From an uncultured Ruminococcus sp. (lineage in GTDB: Bacteria > Bacillota > Clostridia > Oscillospirales > Acutalibacteraceae): a DNA stretch of 64,000 nucleotides. The position numbers were made by a program, and so were the translations under genes. This document shows positions 54,998-63,621 of this stretch, piece after piece (the stretch's first letter is position 1; each line of letters opens with the position of its first letter). The notes below the pieces were generated by a model. The model was not told where the DNA came from, did not search any database, and saw nothing but the letters and a program-made list of their open reading frames with translations. The DNA lies in the NCBI GenBank assembly GCA_910585865.1, contig CAJUGO010000001.1:124001-188000 (forward strand), read 5' to 3'.

Positions 54998-55274
54998 ATT
55001 TGTTTTTTATATCATTTATTATCATTTTTATGTGTGAAATCTGTTCCTCAGTCAAGCCCTCAACATCAATTAGCTTTTTATTGTCAAGTCCAAGCATGTA
55101 GTCAGTACTCACCGAGAAAAACTGAGCAATTTTTACGAGCATTTCTATTGACGGTAAAATGTTATCATTCTCCCAATTTGAAACACTTTGTTTTGATACA
55201 TTTAATGCTTTGGCAAGCTCAACCTGACTTATGCCTCTTGCTGTGCGCAGTATTTTTATATTGTTACTTAGCAT
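54996..55274 (-). CDS. XRE-family transcriptional repressor
   Basis: A 92-residue regulator with a complete helix-turn-helix (GISQVELAKALNVSKQSVSNWE, about residues 10-45) and a short helical tail. GGGAG precedes the ATG at 55274; a start four codons upstream is less likely. Palindromic sites of matching style cover both its own promoter and the divergent promoter, so it probably represses both. It is a candidate regulator of the peptide cluster to its right. Confidence 0.88.
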   Translation of the reverse strand: MLSNNIKILRTARGISQVELAKALNVSKQSVSNWENDNILPSIEMLVKIAQFFSVSTDYMLGLDNKKLIDVEGLTEEQISHIKMIINDIKNK

Positions 55275-55298
55275 AGGTTCTCCCAATAAAATGAAAAT

Positions 55299-55313
55299 TA
55301 CAATACTATTGTA
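55299..55313. promoter_or_regulatory. operator palindrome TACAATACTATTGTA
   Basis: A perfect 15-base palindrome (7-base arms, central C) overlapping the -10 (TATACA, 55310-55315) of the XRE promoter. Confidence 0.7.
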
Positions 55314-55338
55314 TAAAAATTCCTTGACTTTTATTCAA
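55310..55338 (-). promoter_or_regulatory. promoter of the XRE gene
   Basis: Minus strand TTGAAT, 17-base spacer, TATACA. Its -10 overlaps the first palindrome and its -35 touches the second, fitting autoregulation. Confidence 0.65.
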
Positions 55339-55352
55339 TACTATGGTATTGT
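55324..55352 (+). promoter_or_regulatory. divergent promoter with overlapping operator
   Basis: Plus strand TTGACT, 17-base spacer, TATTGT. The inverted repeat CAATAC-TATG-GTATTG (55336-55351) covers the spacer and -10, so a bound repressor would block it. Confidence 0.65.
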
Positions 55353-55477
55353 AATAATTGACCGGCATGCTTTAAGAAGAGTTTAAAATGATAAGGAAAA
55401 TAATAATTAAAACATTACTGTCCTTTTTATAGGACATCACCTCTTATATAATTAAAAGTATAAGGGGGAAGGTAAAT

Positions 55478-55819
55478 ATGTTAAATTTCTGTGTGTTCAC
55501 TTTCATAGTGTATGCCGTCGGCAACTCTGTCAGAGTTATTTTATTTGGAAATAAAAATCAAAGGAAGACAAGAGTCAATAAAGTATACACTGAAACATAT
55601 GACACTTTGTCATGCTGCACCAAATGCAAAAAAACCAAACATAATAATGTGACAGCCGCAAAAACTTACGGCAAGTCAAAAAGACGCTTGGGCACAACGC
55701 CCAAGCGTCTTTATTTAGCTAATTGTCTAATAGTCGTGTATACAAAATATCCTAACTTAATTTTAGTATACTCAATGTTATGTAATTATATTTCGATAGA
55801 TTTCTATGTATTAAATTAA
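55478..55819 (+). CDS. small membrane/cysteine ORF with internal hairpin
   Basis: A 113-codon ORF with a strong AAGGGGGAAGG ribosome binding site, in the transcript divergent from the XRE gene. The first 24 residues are hydrophobic; a basic stretch and a CCTKC cluster (residues 46-50) follow. A hairpin GACGCTTGGGC/GCCCAAGCGTC plus TTTATTT, with the form of a terminator, sits inside codons 69-78. Beyond it the frame is AT-rich and may not be translated. I recognise no family. It may be a small toxin-like or signal peptide, or a partly decayed gene. Confidence 0.4.
   Translation: MLNFCVFTFIVYAVGNSVRVILFGNKNQRKTRVNKVYTETYDTLSCCTKCKKTKHNNVTAAKTYGKSKRRLGTTPKRLYLANCLIVVYTKYPNLILVYSMLCNYISIDFYVLN
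55683..55709 (+). terminator. hairpin with terminator form inside the small ORF
   Basis: Perfect 11-bp stem, 5-base loop, then TTTATTTAG. It would end the transcript from the XRE-divergent promoter before the secreted-peptide gene. Confidence 0.7.
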
Positions 55820-55821
55820 AT

Positions 55822-55853
55822 ATATCTAATAATATATTTTTATTATTAGATAT
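55822..55853. promoter_or_regulatory. 13-bp inverted repeat upstream of the peptide gene
   Basis: ATATCTAATAATA and its exact complement around a 6-base centre. The 13-mer AAATATATCTAAT (55818-55830) recurs at 55939-55951. Between them lies TATAGAA-ATA-TTCTATA (55900-55916). The group looks like multiple operator sites, although the region is very AT-rich. Confidence 0.45.
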
Positions 55854-56089
55854 GCACAAAAATACTTGCAAAAAATTTATGTAGAAATTAATACAAAACT
55901 ATAGAAATATTCTATATTATGTGATAAACTAGAAACATAAATATATCTAATCACACTATTTTATATGTATTAATTATCATTATTTATAATACATATAATA
56001 ATTATCTTAGGCTGTTTTGCTTTAAAAATTAAATATTCTTACGGGTTTAAAGCAATTACAAATAATAATTTAGGAAAGGAGAAAATACT

Positions 56090-56500
56090 ATGTATTCAAA
56101 TCACAAAAAATATCATAAACCTATCTCAATTCTTGTGATAATAATATTATTATCATTTATGTTTTCGATTAACACATACGCTGCATCAACCACATGGAAT
56201 TTATACAAAACACAAACCGAATCTAAATCAAACACATTGGGGTTATATAAAAAGGGAAGAATCGACCATCTTTCCAATAACCCTGGTTCTAATGATGGTG
56301 TAAATCTGTATCTCGAATATTCTATTCCAGGAGAGGGATGGAAACAGGCACAACATGTGTTTGCTGAACCGGGATATAGAGTATCAGCAACAACATACTA
56401 TACTGCAAGTTCAAAATCATCGTGGAGAGGAAAAATGAACTCATGGTGGATAGGCGGTAAAAATTGTTCTGCTGGTGGAGGAATCACTGCAACCAACTAA
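56090..56500 (+). CDS. secreted Trp-rich peptide, possible bacteriocin-like product
   Basis: A 136-residue secreted protein. The signal peptide runs through residue 32 (hydrophobic core 11-27, NTYAA end), leaving about 104 mature residues. The mature part has five Trp (36, 84, 112, 119, 120), many Tyr/Ser/Asn, one Cys (126), and a Gly-rich end. GGAAAGGAG precedes the ATG. The gene is followed by a membrane protein, an ABC ATPase and another membrane protein, the style of lactococcin 972-type clusters, but I cannot show sequence identity to that family. Function is unproven. Confidence 0.7.
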   Translation: MYSNHKKYHKPISILVIIILLSFMFSINTYAASTTWNLYKTQTESKSNTLGLYKKGRIDHLSNNPGSNDGVNLYLEYSIPGEGWKQAQHVFAEPGYRVSATTYYTASSKSSWRGKMNSWWIGGKNCSAGGGITATN

Positions 56501-56547
56501 ATTTTTTAACCTTAATTCCAACATAGCATTTCACTAAATTAAGCAGA

Positions 56548-56572
56548 GACTCCGCCTATGCTTGTCGGAGTC
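56548..56572 (+). terminator. hairpin after the peptide gene
   Basis: Stem GACTCCG/CGGAGTC with an 11-base loop and no T-run. With the next hairpin it may stabilise the upstream mRNA or partly stop transcription. Confidence 0.4.
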
Positions 56573-56595
56573 ATGATAAAACAAAGCTTACATTC

Positions 56596-56627
56596 GCCGT
56601 GCATAAGACCCGTAACTTATGTGCGGC
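56596..56627 (+). other. second hairpin ahead of the membrane protein gene
   Basis: Arms GCCGTGCATAAG and CTTATGTGCGGC pair with two central mismatches. It is 20 bases before the next ATG, close enough to affect initiation. Confidence 0.4.
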
Positions 56628-56647
56628 AGTAAAACAGAGGTATTAAA

Positions 56648-58411
56648 ATGATAAAACAAAATTTTAAATTATTATTTAAATCCTTACATATTTCTATTCC
56701 CATAGGACTATTGCTTATTTATTATATAGGAAATCTTATATACGGTATTTACAGCTATTCTTTAAACGGAGATGTGCTCTTTTATTTACAAACACCGTTA
56801 GAAGCCTGCTTTATATCATTTATTGTACTTCTCTACGCATCCTATGAATTTTTTTATCTATTCAAATTAAGTTTGGCTGATGAAACCCTCTTTTCCCACA
56901 AAAACGGAAAAGCACGAATATATTTTAGCGGAACAGCGGTTTTATCTATAATACCTGCATTAGAGTTTATATTAGCCTTTGCATTTAACTTTATAATTTT
57001 TAATCTCTCAGGAATGACTGATACTAATTACCTGATGCATATAATATTTGTTCTTTTTCTGTATACTTTCCTGGGCGGAATAATACCTGTTCTTTTAGGA
57101 ATCATTATCGGCGGAAAATTCAAAAGAATTGTATCCTATGCATTTATTGCCCTTATTATTTTTATTGTTTCAAGTGCTTCGGATTTCCTGCCCGGAAGCC
57201 TTAGCCAAATGACATTCATTAATTTTTGGAAGTTAAAATATTTCTTTACATATTTTTTGCCGAATGATTTGGACTTTTTTGTTAATTATGATTACGGCAT
57301 GTATTTAGAGCCTTACAGATGGAATCTGACACTTTTCTGGATATTCCTGTTTTTATTCATGGTTTTCGTGTCTTGCAGCATAAAAAATAAACAAATAAAA
57401 ATAACTGCATTTGTTATTACTATAGCACTGTCACTAACTAATTTATCGGGTTATTTTATTGGAGGCAGCCACATTGAAAAAGGGCCTGAGCTTGACAGTA
57501 TTTCTATGAGCGACTATGTCTATTATAAAAATCATAAAAAGCTTAATGAGGAACCAAACTTTCAGGTCAAGTCATATAATATGGATTTAAGCATCAATCG
57601 TGAGTTAAGTGCCGAAGTTAAAACAACACTGTCAAACAGCAATCTGAAAAAATACAAATTCACACTGTATCACGGATATAATATCACAGAAATAACGGAC
57701 AATAATGACCGAAAACTTAATTATGAGCGCAAAGGTGATTATGTTACGGTGGACAATTTGTATGACTCTTCAGCATTAAAGTTCAAGTACAGCGGATATT
57801 CCTCAGTATTATACAGCAATTATCAGGCGTGCTCATTACCCGGATTTTTCCCGTACTATCCGATTGCAGGGTTTTATGACTTTGTAAACGACTTTGGAAC
57901 TTTTACTCCTGTTTGTAATTTACCAAAGGCCGATTTTTCAGTTAAAATTAATTCACTAAAACCTATTTATACTAATCTTAACAAAGTATCCGGGAATGAG
58001 AACAGTTTTGACGGATATACAAACTGCCCGATGTTGTTCAGCGGTTTTTATGAGAAATGTGAGTCAGAAAAATATCATATATACAAAATTACGGTAAAAG
58101 GGTGGGGATTAAGCAGCTTTACAGAAAATGATTTAGACTCTCTTCAAAGTCACCTTACTAAGCTTGAGTCCTCTGAAAATGACAGTGTTAATCTTGAAGA
58201 TTATATTATTATCCAACTAAATGATACAGTTCTAAACTCTTGTTTGGGGGGCTACGCCTTTTTGGGAGACAACGTAATTTTACTTCCAAATATTACTGAT
58301 GAAGAAACTAAACAACAAGTTGCCGAGAGTTTAATCCAACAAAAGGCCTTAGGGTACAGTCAATTTGCAGAAAAACAAAACAATGTTACCATAGAAAAAA
58401 TTAGTGAATAA
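56648..58411 (+). CDS. ABC permease-like membrane protein with M1-peptidase-like outer domain
   Basis: A 587-residue protein. Residues about 10-272 hold seven or so membrane segments like an ABC-2 permease. The outer domain (about 275-587) resembles the N-terminal sandwich and start of the catalytic domain of M1 aminopeptidases fused to ABC permeases (LPGFFPYYPIAGFYD). The zinc motif HExxH is missing: its usual place reads TKQQVAESLIQQ. So it is probably a non-enzymatic export, sensing or immunity protein. GAGGT precedes the ATG. The ATPase gene follows within 25 bases. Confidence 0.72.
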   Translation: MIKQNFKLLFKSLHISIPIGLLLIYYIGNLIYGIYSYSLNGDVLFYLQTPLEACFISFIVLLYASYEFFYLFKLSLADETLFSHKNGKARIYFSGTAVLSIIPALEFILAFAFNFIIFNLSGMTDTNYLMHIIFVLFLYTFLGGIIPVLLGIIIGGKFKRIVSYAFIALIIFIVSSASDFLPGSLSQMTFINFWKLKYFFTYFLPNDLDFFVNYDYGMYLEPYRWNLTLFWIFLFLFMVFVSCSIKNKQIKITAFVITIALSLTNLSGYFIGGSHIEKGPELDSISMSDYVYYKNHKKLNEEPNFQVKSYNMDLSINRELSAEVKTTLSNSNLKKYKFTLYHGYNITEITDNNDRKLNYERKGDYVTVDNLYDSSALKFKYSGYSSVLYSNYQACSLPGFFPYYPIAGFYDFVNDFGTFTPVCNLPKADFSVKINSLKPIYTNLNKVSGNENSFDGYTNCPMLFSGFYEKCESEKYHIYKITVKGWGLSSFTENDLDSLQSHLTKLESSENDSVNLEDYIIIQLNDTVLNSCLGGYAFLGDNVILLPNITDEETKQQVAESLIQQKALGYSQFAEKQNNVTIEKISE

Positions 58412-58435
58412 ATAACAAGAAAGGCGGTGCTGTTT

Positions 58436-59254
58436 ATGCTTTCATTAAAAGCTTGCAGTAAATCATTTAAGAAAACAATCGCACTTAATGAATTTTCCTG
58501 CAATTTTAATTCCGGCATTTACGGACTTTTAGGTCCTAACGGTTCAGGAAAAACAACACTTTTGCGGTGCATATGCGGATTGCTGTCAGTTGAAAATGGT
58601 AACATAAACACCGAAAACTCGGTTATTGGATATCTTCCTCAGCAATTTGGTATGATGCAGCAATTGACTTTGTATGAAATGATGCAGTATTTTGCTACTT
58701 TAAAGAATATTCCAAAAGTATCACAGGAAAAAGAAATCAAAAGGTGCGTTGAAATGGTCAACCTTTCAGACAAGACAGATAACAAAATTTCTTCGCTGTC
58801 AGGGGGAATGGTCCGCAGAGCAGGAATAGCACAAGCTATAATGGGAGATCCCAAAATCATTTTATTTGACGAACCTACAACAGGACTTGATCCTGAAGAA
58901 AGAATGAGATTTAAATCTCTTATTAAAAAAATCAGGAATGATAAAACCATAATAATATCTACTCACATAGTGTCTGATGTTGAAACTGTATGCGACAATA
59001 TAGTTATTATAAACAAGGGCCAAAATATCTTTCAGGGAACAGGTACCCAGGTTGCAAAAATTGCCGAAAACAAAACTTATCTTATCAGCGATAACCACGA
59101 AAGGAGTCTTTCCGACAACTGTTATATAAAAGACAGAATATTAAAGGATAATAACAATTATCTGTATATTCTTTCAAAAAAGCCATTAGATAACGGTATC
59201 AGTATATCTCCAAGTATAGAGGATGGTTACTTATGCGCATTAAAAAACATCTGA
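58436..59254 (+). CDS. ABC transporter ATP-binding protein
   Basis: A 272-residue ATPase of the CcmA/bacitracin-export type. Walker A is LGPNGSGKTT (about 33-42), the signature is LSGGMVRRAGIA, Walker B is ILFDEPTTGLDP, and the switch His is in STHIVSDVE. GAAAGGCGG lies upstream; the ATG at 58436 is preferred over the GTG at 58427. The gene overlaps the next by 22 bases. It presumably drives the two flanking membrane proteins. Confidence 0.88.
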   Translation: MLSLKACSKSFKKTIALNEFSCNFNSGIYGLLGPNGSGKTTLLRCICGLLSVENGNINTENSVIGYLPQQFGMMQQLTLYEMMQYFATLKNIPKVSQEKEIKRCVEMVNLSDKTDNKISSLSGGMVRRAGIAQAIMGDPKIILFDEPTTGLDPEERMRFKSLIKKIRNDKTIIISTHIVSDVETVCDNIVIINKGQNIFQGTGTQVAKIAENKTYLISDNHERSLSDNCYIKDRILKDNNNYLYILSKKPLDNGISISPSIEDGYLCALKNI

Positions 59255-59886
59255 ATAAAATTATAATCACACGGCTTACACTAAAAGGCATCGGTAAGCT
59301 TTATTTTGTTCCTCTTCTGTTTTTGTTTGTCATTATCCCCTCTATGACATTTATGAATTTTGCTGCCGAATATGATTATGATACATGTTATTATTTCTCA
59401 TACATTAATATTCAGTCTTTCTTTCCGTTTTTTGCAATTTGGTGGACACTTTTCGGGTTTCGTGAATACATAGAAGGTAGCGGCCGTGAAATTCTGACAG
59501 TATATAAAAAAAATTTTTTGCCTGAACTTCTTTTGATATATATCTTTTATTTTCTGCATTTTTGTATTCTCATTTTACTTTATGGAATAATTATCCGTTT
59601 TAATTATTGGAAATACATTTTTATATTTTTTTGTCAATCATTTGCATTTTTCAGCATATCAATATCACTGTCGATTTTCTTAAAAAGCATTGCCATTCCT
59701 TTTATATTCAGCATACTATATGAAGTCTTTTGCATGAATGCTAACGCGGATTTTCTGAAACCGATAAATATGCTTTCGGATAATTTCCCGGATGACATTT
59801 GGTCAATATTGTTTCCGTATATTTTTATATTTTTAGGAAGTACGGTTATGTTAGCGCTTTCAAAAAAACAAATGGGAAAATTATAG
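59233..59886 (+). CDS. six-segment membrane protein of the ABC cluster
   Basis: A 217-residue hydrophobic protein with about six membrane segments, starting MRIKKHLNK. It overlaps the ATPase gene by 22 bases, which implies coupled synthesis. It looks like a short ABC-2 permease; I recognise no narrower family. It ends the cluster, and a hairpin follows. Confidence 0.75.
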   Translation: MRIKKHLNKIIITRLTLKGIGKLYFVPLLFLFVIIPSMTFMNFAAEYDYDTCYYFSYINIQSFFPFFAIWWTLFGFREYIEGSGREILTVYKKNFLPELLLIYIFYFLHFCILILLYGIIIRFNYWKYIFIFFCQSFAFFSISISLSIFLKSIAIPFIFSILYEVFCMNANADFLKPINMLSDNFPDDIWSILFPYIFIFLGSTVMLALSKKQMGKL

Positions 59887-59957
59887 TTTTTATTTTGTGC
59901 TTTCAGTGCTTTCCATAAACCCGTAAGTTTATATTTGTGTTATACCAAACAATTTAT

Positions 59958-59992
59958 CGGCACGGTATCTGTTCAATACAAATACCGTGCCG
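59958..59992 (+). terminator. hairpin ending the peptide-ABC cluster
   Basis: Perfect 11-bp stem CGGCACGGTAT/ATACCGTGCCG with a 13-base loop and a weak T-rich tail. It lies between converging genes. Confidence 0.65.
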
Positions 59993-60054
59993 ATCACTTT
60001 AATTTATATTTTTATCACTGTAATATTCCCAATAAATTGCAAATAAACTTTGCA

Positions 60055-60555
60055 TTAAAGTAATATCCCCCTCCAGCACTGTGCAAGTCTGTCTAAAGAA
60101 TATGCAGCATTGGCCGGACTTGTTGACGGAAGTTTTACAGCCTCTATGCCTGTTGACGGATAAATATATTTATTATACAGGTTATACGATGACGTACCGT
60201 TGCAAAAAATTTTGCCGACCCTGCTGTTATTCAAAATGACCGAAATATCATTTGGCACAACATCCTTAATTGAACTGTCACTTGAACCTGTGATGGTACA
60301 GGAATGAATGGTATCCCACAGCGCAAGATTATTTTCTAACACAATCCTTGTCTTGTCCTCAATGGTAACAGGCACTGCTTCATTAAACAAAAGCGCCAGC
60401 AGTTTCCAGAAACGGTTTTGAGGATGCCCGTAAAAAAAACGAGCTTCTCTTGATTTTACCGATGGAAAACTGCCAAGTATCAACACTTCTGAATTTTCAT
60501 TATACAATGGTGGTATCGGATGCACTATTGCTTTATTTTCTGATAGTTTTTTCAT
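60055..60555 (-). CDS. DNA-deoxyinosine glycosylase
   Basis: A 166-residue uracil-DNA-glycosylase fold enzyme of the hypoxanthine/deoxyinosine type. The signature LILGSFPSVKSREARFFYGHPQNRFW is spread over residues 25-50, and the C-terminal LPSTSPAN matches the conserved DNA-intercalating loop. It excises deaminated adenine from DNA. The gene stands alone. Confidence 0.88.
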   Translation of the reverse strand: MKKLSENKAIVHPIPPLYNENSEVLILGSFPSVKSREARFFYGHPQNRFWKLLALLFNEAVPVTIEDKTRIVLENNLALWDTIHSCTITGSSDSSIKDVVPNDISVILNNSRVGKIFCNGTSSYNLYNKYIYPSTGIEAVKLPSTSPANAAYSLDRLAQCWRGILL

Positions 60556-60637
60556 ATTAAATTACCATTTCTATGTAAAATCGCACAGGCTCTCTGTAAA
60601 AAGAGAGCCTGTTACTTATAAAATGAGTATTTACACT

Positions 60638-61375
60638 CTAATTGCACAATATATTCTCAGCATTTAAAACACGCTCTTTTGACGGCGGTGAAATTCCCTC
60701 AAGCGGGTATTTAATTCCAAGATTTTCCCACTTAAATATTCCCAGTGTATGATATGGCAAAACTTCAACACGCTTCACATTTTTCAGAGTATGGATAAAC
60801 TCAGAAAGTTTCACCAGATATTCATCTTTGTCATTTCTTTTGGGAACAAGCACATGCCTTATCCATACGGGTTTGTCCATATCGGACAGTTCCCGCGCCA
60901 TTTGCAATATATTTTCATTTCCGTGACCCGTAAGAAACTTATGCTGTTCATCATCAATATGCTTTATATCAAGGAGTACCAAATCAGTATACTGCATAAG
61001 TTCTTTCCATTTCGAATGGAAAGGCTCCTGCACAGTAAAAGGATTTCCGCTTGTATCAAGTGCAGTATTAATACCAAGTTGTTTTGCCTTCTTAAAAAAT
61101 TCGAGCAAAAAATCTATTTGTAACAGAGGTTCGCCTCCGCTCACCGTAATACCGCCTTTGTCTTTCCAATAAGGACGGTAAGCCAAAGTTTTTTCAAGCA
61201 GTTCATCAGCTGTATACAGTGTTCCCGAATTAAGTTTCCATGTATCCGGATTATGACAAAACTGACATCTCATTGCACATCCGCTTAAAAATATTACATA
61301 TCTAACGCCCGGACCGTCTACTGAACCAAAACTCTCCAGTGAGTGGACATAACCTTTTATTTCATTGCTGTTCAT
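60638..61375 (-). CDS. pflA: pyruvate formate-lyase activating enzyme
   Basis: A 245-residue radical-SAM enzyme that installs the glycyl radical on PflB. The iron-sulfur motif is CAMRCQFC (CxxxCxxC), and the GGEPLLQ motif follows. The start is the ATG at 61375, which shares one base with the pflB stop (TAATG), replacing the longer frame at 61393. It has no ribosome binding site of its own, so it is translated by coupling to pflB. Confidence 0.95.
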   Translation of the reverse strand: MNSNEIKGYVHSLESFGSVDGPGVRYVIFLSGCAMRCQFCHNPDTWKLNSGTLYTADELLEKTLAYRPYWKDKGGITVSGGEPLLQIDFLLEFFKKAKQLGINTALDTSGNPFTVQEPFHSKWKELMQYTDLVLLDIKHIDDEQHKFLTGHGNENILQMARELSDMDKPVWIRHVLVPKRNDKDEYLVKLSEFIHTLKNVKRVEVLPYHTLGIFKWENLGIKYPLEGISPPSKERVLNAENILCN

Positions 61376-63621
61376 TACATTTTTTTGTGGCATGTTCTGG
61401 CAATTACATCCAGCTGCTGCTCTCTTGTAAGATCAATAAATTTAACTGCATAACCCGATACACGGATTGTAAAGTTTGCATACTCTTCTTTTTCGGGATG
61501 TTCCATCGCGTCGATAAGCTTTTCAGTTCCAAACACATTTACATTAAGATGATGAGCGCCCTGATCAAAATAACCGTCCATTACATTGACAAGATTATCA
61601 ATACGCTCGCTGTCGTTATGACCCAGCGCATCAGGATTAATCGTTTGCGTATTTGAAATACCATCAAGTGCATACTCGTAAGGAAGCTTTGCAACAGAAT
61701 TTAAAGATGCCAGCAAACCATTCTGTTCTGCACCGTATGACGGATTTGCTCCCGGAGCAAGAGGTTCGCCGGCTTTTCTGCCGTCCGGCAACGAACCAGT
61801 TGCTTTGCCGTATACAACATTTGATGTAATTGTAAGAATTGATGTTGTAGGCTCAGAATCTCTGTAGGTATGACAATATCTGATTTTACCCATAAAAGTG
61901 CGCAGAAGCCAAACAGCAATTTCGTCTGCTCTGTCATCATTATTGCCGTATCTTGGGAAATCACCTTCTGTTTCAAAGTCAACGGCAACACCGCTTTCAT
62001 CACGGATAACCTTTACTTTTGCATACTTAATTGCACTGAGCGAGTCAACAACATGAGAGAACCCAGCAATACCTGTTGCAAATGTTCTTCTTACATTTGT
62101 GTCAATAAGCGCCATTTCTGCTGCTTCGTAGTAATATTTATCATGCATATAATGAATCATATTGAGTGCCCCTACATACAGATGAGCAAGCCAATCCATC
62201 ATAGCGTCGTACTTCTTCATTACCTCGTCATATTCAAGATACTCTGATGTAATCGGTCTGAACTCAGGACCTATCTGTTCCTTTGATTTTTCATCAATTC
62301 CGCCGTTAATAGCATAAAGCAGACACTTTGCAAGGTTAGCCCTTGCACCGAAAAACTGTATTTCCTTACCTGTTTCTGTTGCAGATACACAACAGCAAAT
62401 TGAATAATCATCACCCCAAACAGGGCGCATTACATCGTCGTTTTCATACTGAATAGAACTTGTAGTAACTGAAATATGAGCGGCGTATTTTTTGAAGTTT
62501 TCAGGAAGCTTTGATGAGTACAGAACCGTAAGATTAGGCTCGGGTGAAGGTCCCATATTCTCCAAAGTATGAAGAAAACGGAAGTCATTTTTTGTAACCT
62601 GAGAACGGCCATCCATACCTATGCCCGCAACTTCGAGAGTAGCCCATACAGGATCACCTGAAAAGAGCTGGTTATAGGACTCAACTCTTGCAAACTTGAC
62701 CATGCGGCATTTCATGACAAAATGATCAATAAGCTCCTGTGCCTGTGCTTCTGTAATATCCCCATTTTTAAGGTCACGCTCAATATAAATATCCAGAAAA
62801 GTTGAAACGCGCCCTACACTCATAGCCGCGCCGTTCTGTGTTTTTATTGCAGCAAGATAACCGAAATAAAGCCACTGAACAGCCTCTTTTGCATTTGACG
62901 CAGGTTTTGAAATGTCAAATCCGTATGAAAGAGCCATTTCCTTCATATCAGCAAGCGCCCTTATCTGATCTGCAATTTCTTCTCTGAGCTGGAAGTCGCC
63001 GCGTCTCATACCCTGACGGTTAGTTTCCGCAAAATCCTTTTTCTTTGCTTCTATAAGCCTGTCAATACCGTAAAGAGCAACCCTGCGATAATCTCCGACT
63101 ATTCTTCCTCTGCCGTATGTGTCAGGAAGACCTGTAAGAATCTTGCTGTGACGCGCCTTTTTCATTTCGGGTGTGTAAATATCAAACACACCTTGGTTAT
63201 GCGTTTTATGATATTTTGTAAAAATCTCGTGCAGTCTCTCGTTTGGTTTATAGCCGTACATCTCACAGGACTGTTCAGCCATTTTTATTCCTCCGTAAGG
63301 CATAAATGCACGTTTTAACGGCTTATCAGTCTGTAATCCGACTACCTGTTCAAGATCTTTAAGTTCATCATCAATATATGCTGCACCATAAGCGGTTATA
63401 GACGTAACCACATCGGTTTCCATATCAAGGACTCCGCCCTTGCGCCTTTCTTCTTTCTGGAGCTGCTGAAGCTTGTTCCATAACTTATTGGTTGCAACTG
63501 TAGGTTCTGATAAAAAAGATTCATCACCGTTATACGGCGTGTAGTTCTTCTGAATAAAGTCTCTTACTTCAATATCAGTTTCCCAATTGCCTCCGCAAAA
63601 ATTTCTCCATTCCTGTCTCAT
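61375..63621 (-). CDS. pflB: formate C-acetyltransferase (pyruvate formate-lyase)
   Basis: A 748-residue glycyl-radical enzyme that splits pyruvate to acetyl-CoA and formate under anaerobic conditions. The catalytic Cys pair is Cys410-Cys411 in [10 protein letters not shown], and there is an extra Cys409. The glycyl-radical loop is RVSGYAV with Gly723 near the C-terminus. The leader holds a ZTP riboswitch, tying expression to folate/purine state. ACGGAGGTAAC precedes the ATG. Formate made here can feed the one-carbon enzymes encoded elsewhere in the window. Confidence 0.97.
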   Translation of the reverse strand: MRQEWRNFCGGNWETDIEVRDFIQKNYTPYNGDESFLSEPTVATNKLWNKLQQLQKEERRKGGVLDMETDVVTSITAYGAAYIDDELKDLEQVVGLQTDKPLKRAFMPYGGIKMAEQSCEMYGYKPNERLHEIFTKYHKTHNQGVFDIYTPEMKKARHSKILTGLPDTYGRGRIVGDYRRVALYGIDRLIEAKKKDFAETNRQGMRRGDFQLREEIADQIRALADMKEMALSYGFDISKPASNAKEAVQWLYFGYLAAIKTQNGAAMSVGRVSTFLDIYIERDLKNGDITEAQAQELIDHFVMKCRMVKFARVESYNQLFSGDPVWATLEVAGIGMDGRSQVTKNDFRFLHTLENMGPSPEPNLTVLYSSKLPENFKKYAAHISVTTSSIQYENDDVMRPVWGDDYSICCCVSATETGKEIQFFGARANLAKCLLYAINGGIDEKSKEQIGPEFRPITSEYLEYDEVMKKYDAMMDWLAHLYVGALNMIHYMHDKYYYEAAEMALIDTNVRRTFATGIAGFSHVVDSLSAIKYAKVKVIRDESGVAVDFETEGDFPRYGNNDDRADEIAVWLLRTFMGKIRYCHTYRDSEPTTSILTITSNVVYGKATGSLPDGRKAGEPLAPGANPSYGAEQNGLLASLNSVAKLPYEYALDGISNTQTINPDALGHNDSERIDNLVNVMDGYFDQGAHHLNVNVFGTEKLIDAMEHPEKEEYANFTIRVSGYAVKFIDLTREQQLDVIARTCHKKM

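Noticed and set aside
56090..56500. direct call as lactococcin 972
   Set aside because: Gene context is similar, but apart from an early Trp and Tyr/Ser richness I cannot align the protein with that family, so I leave the family open.
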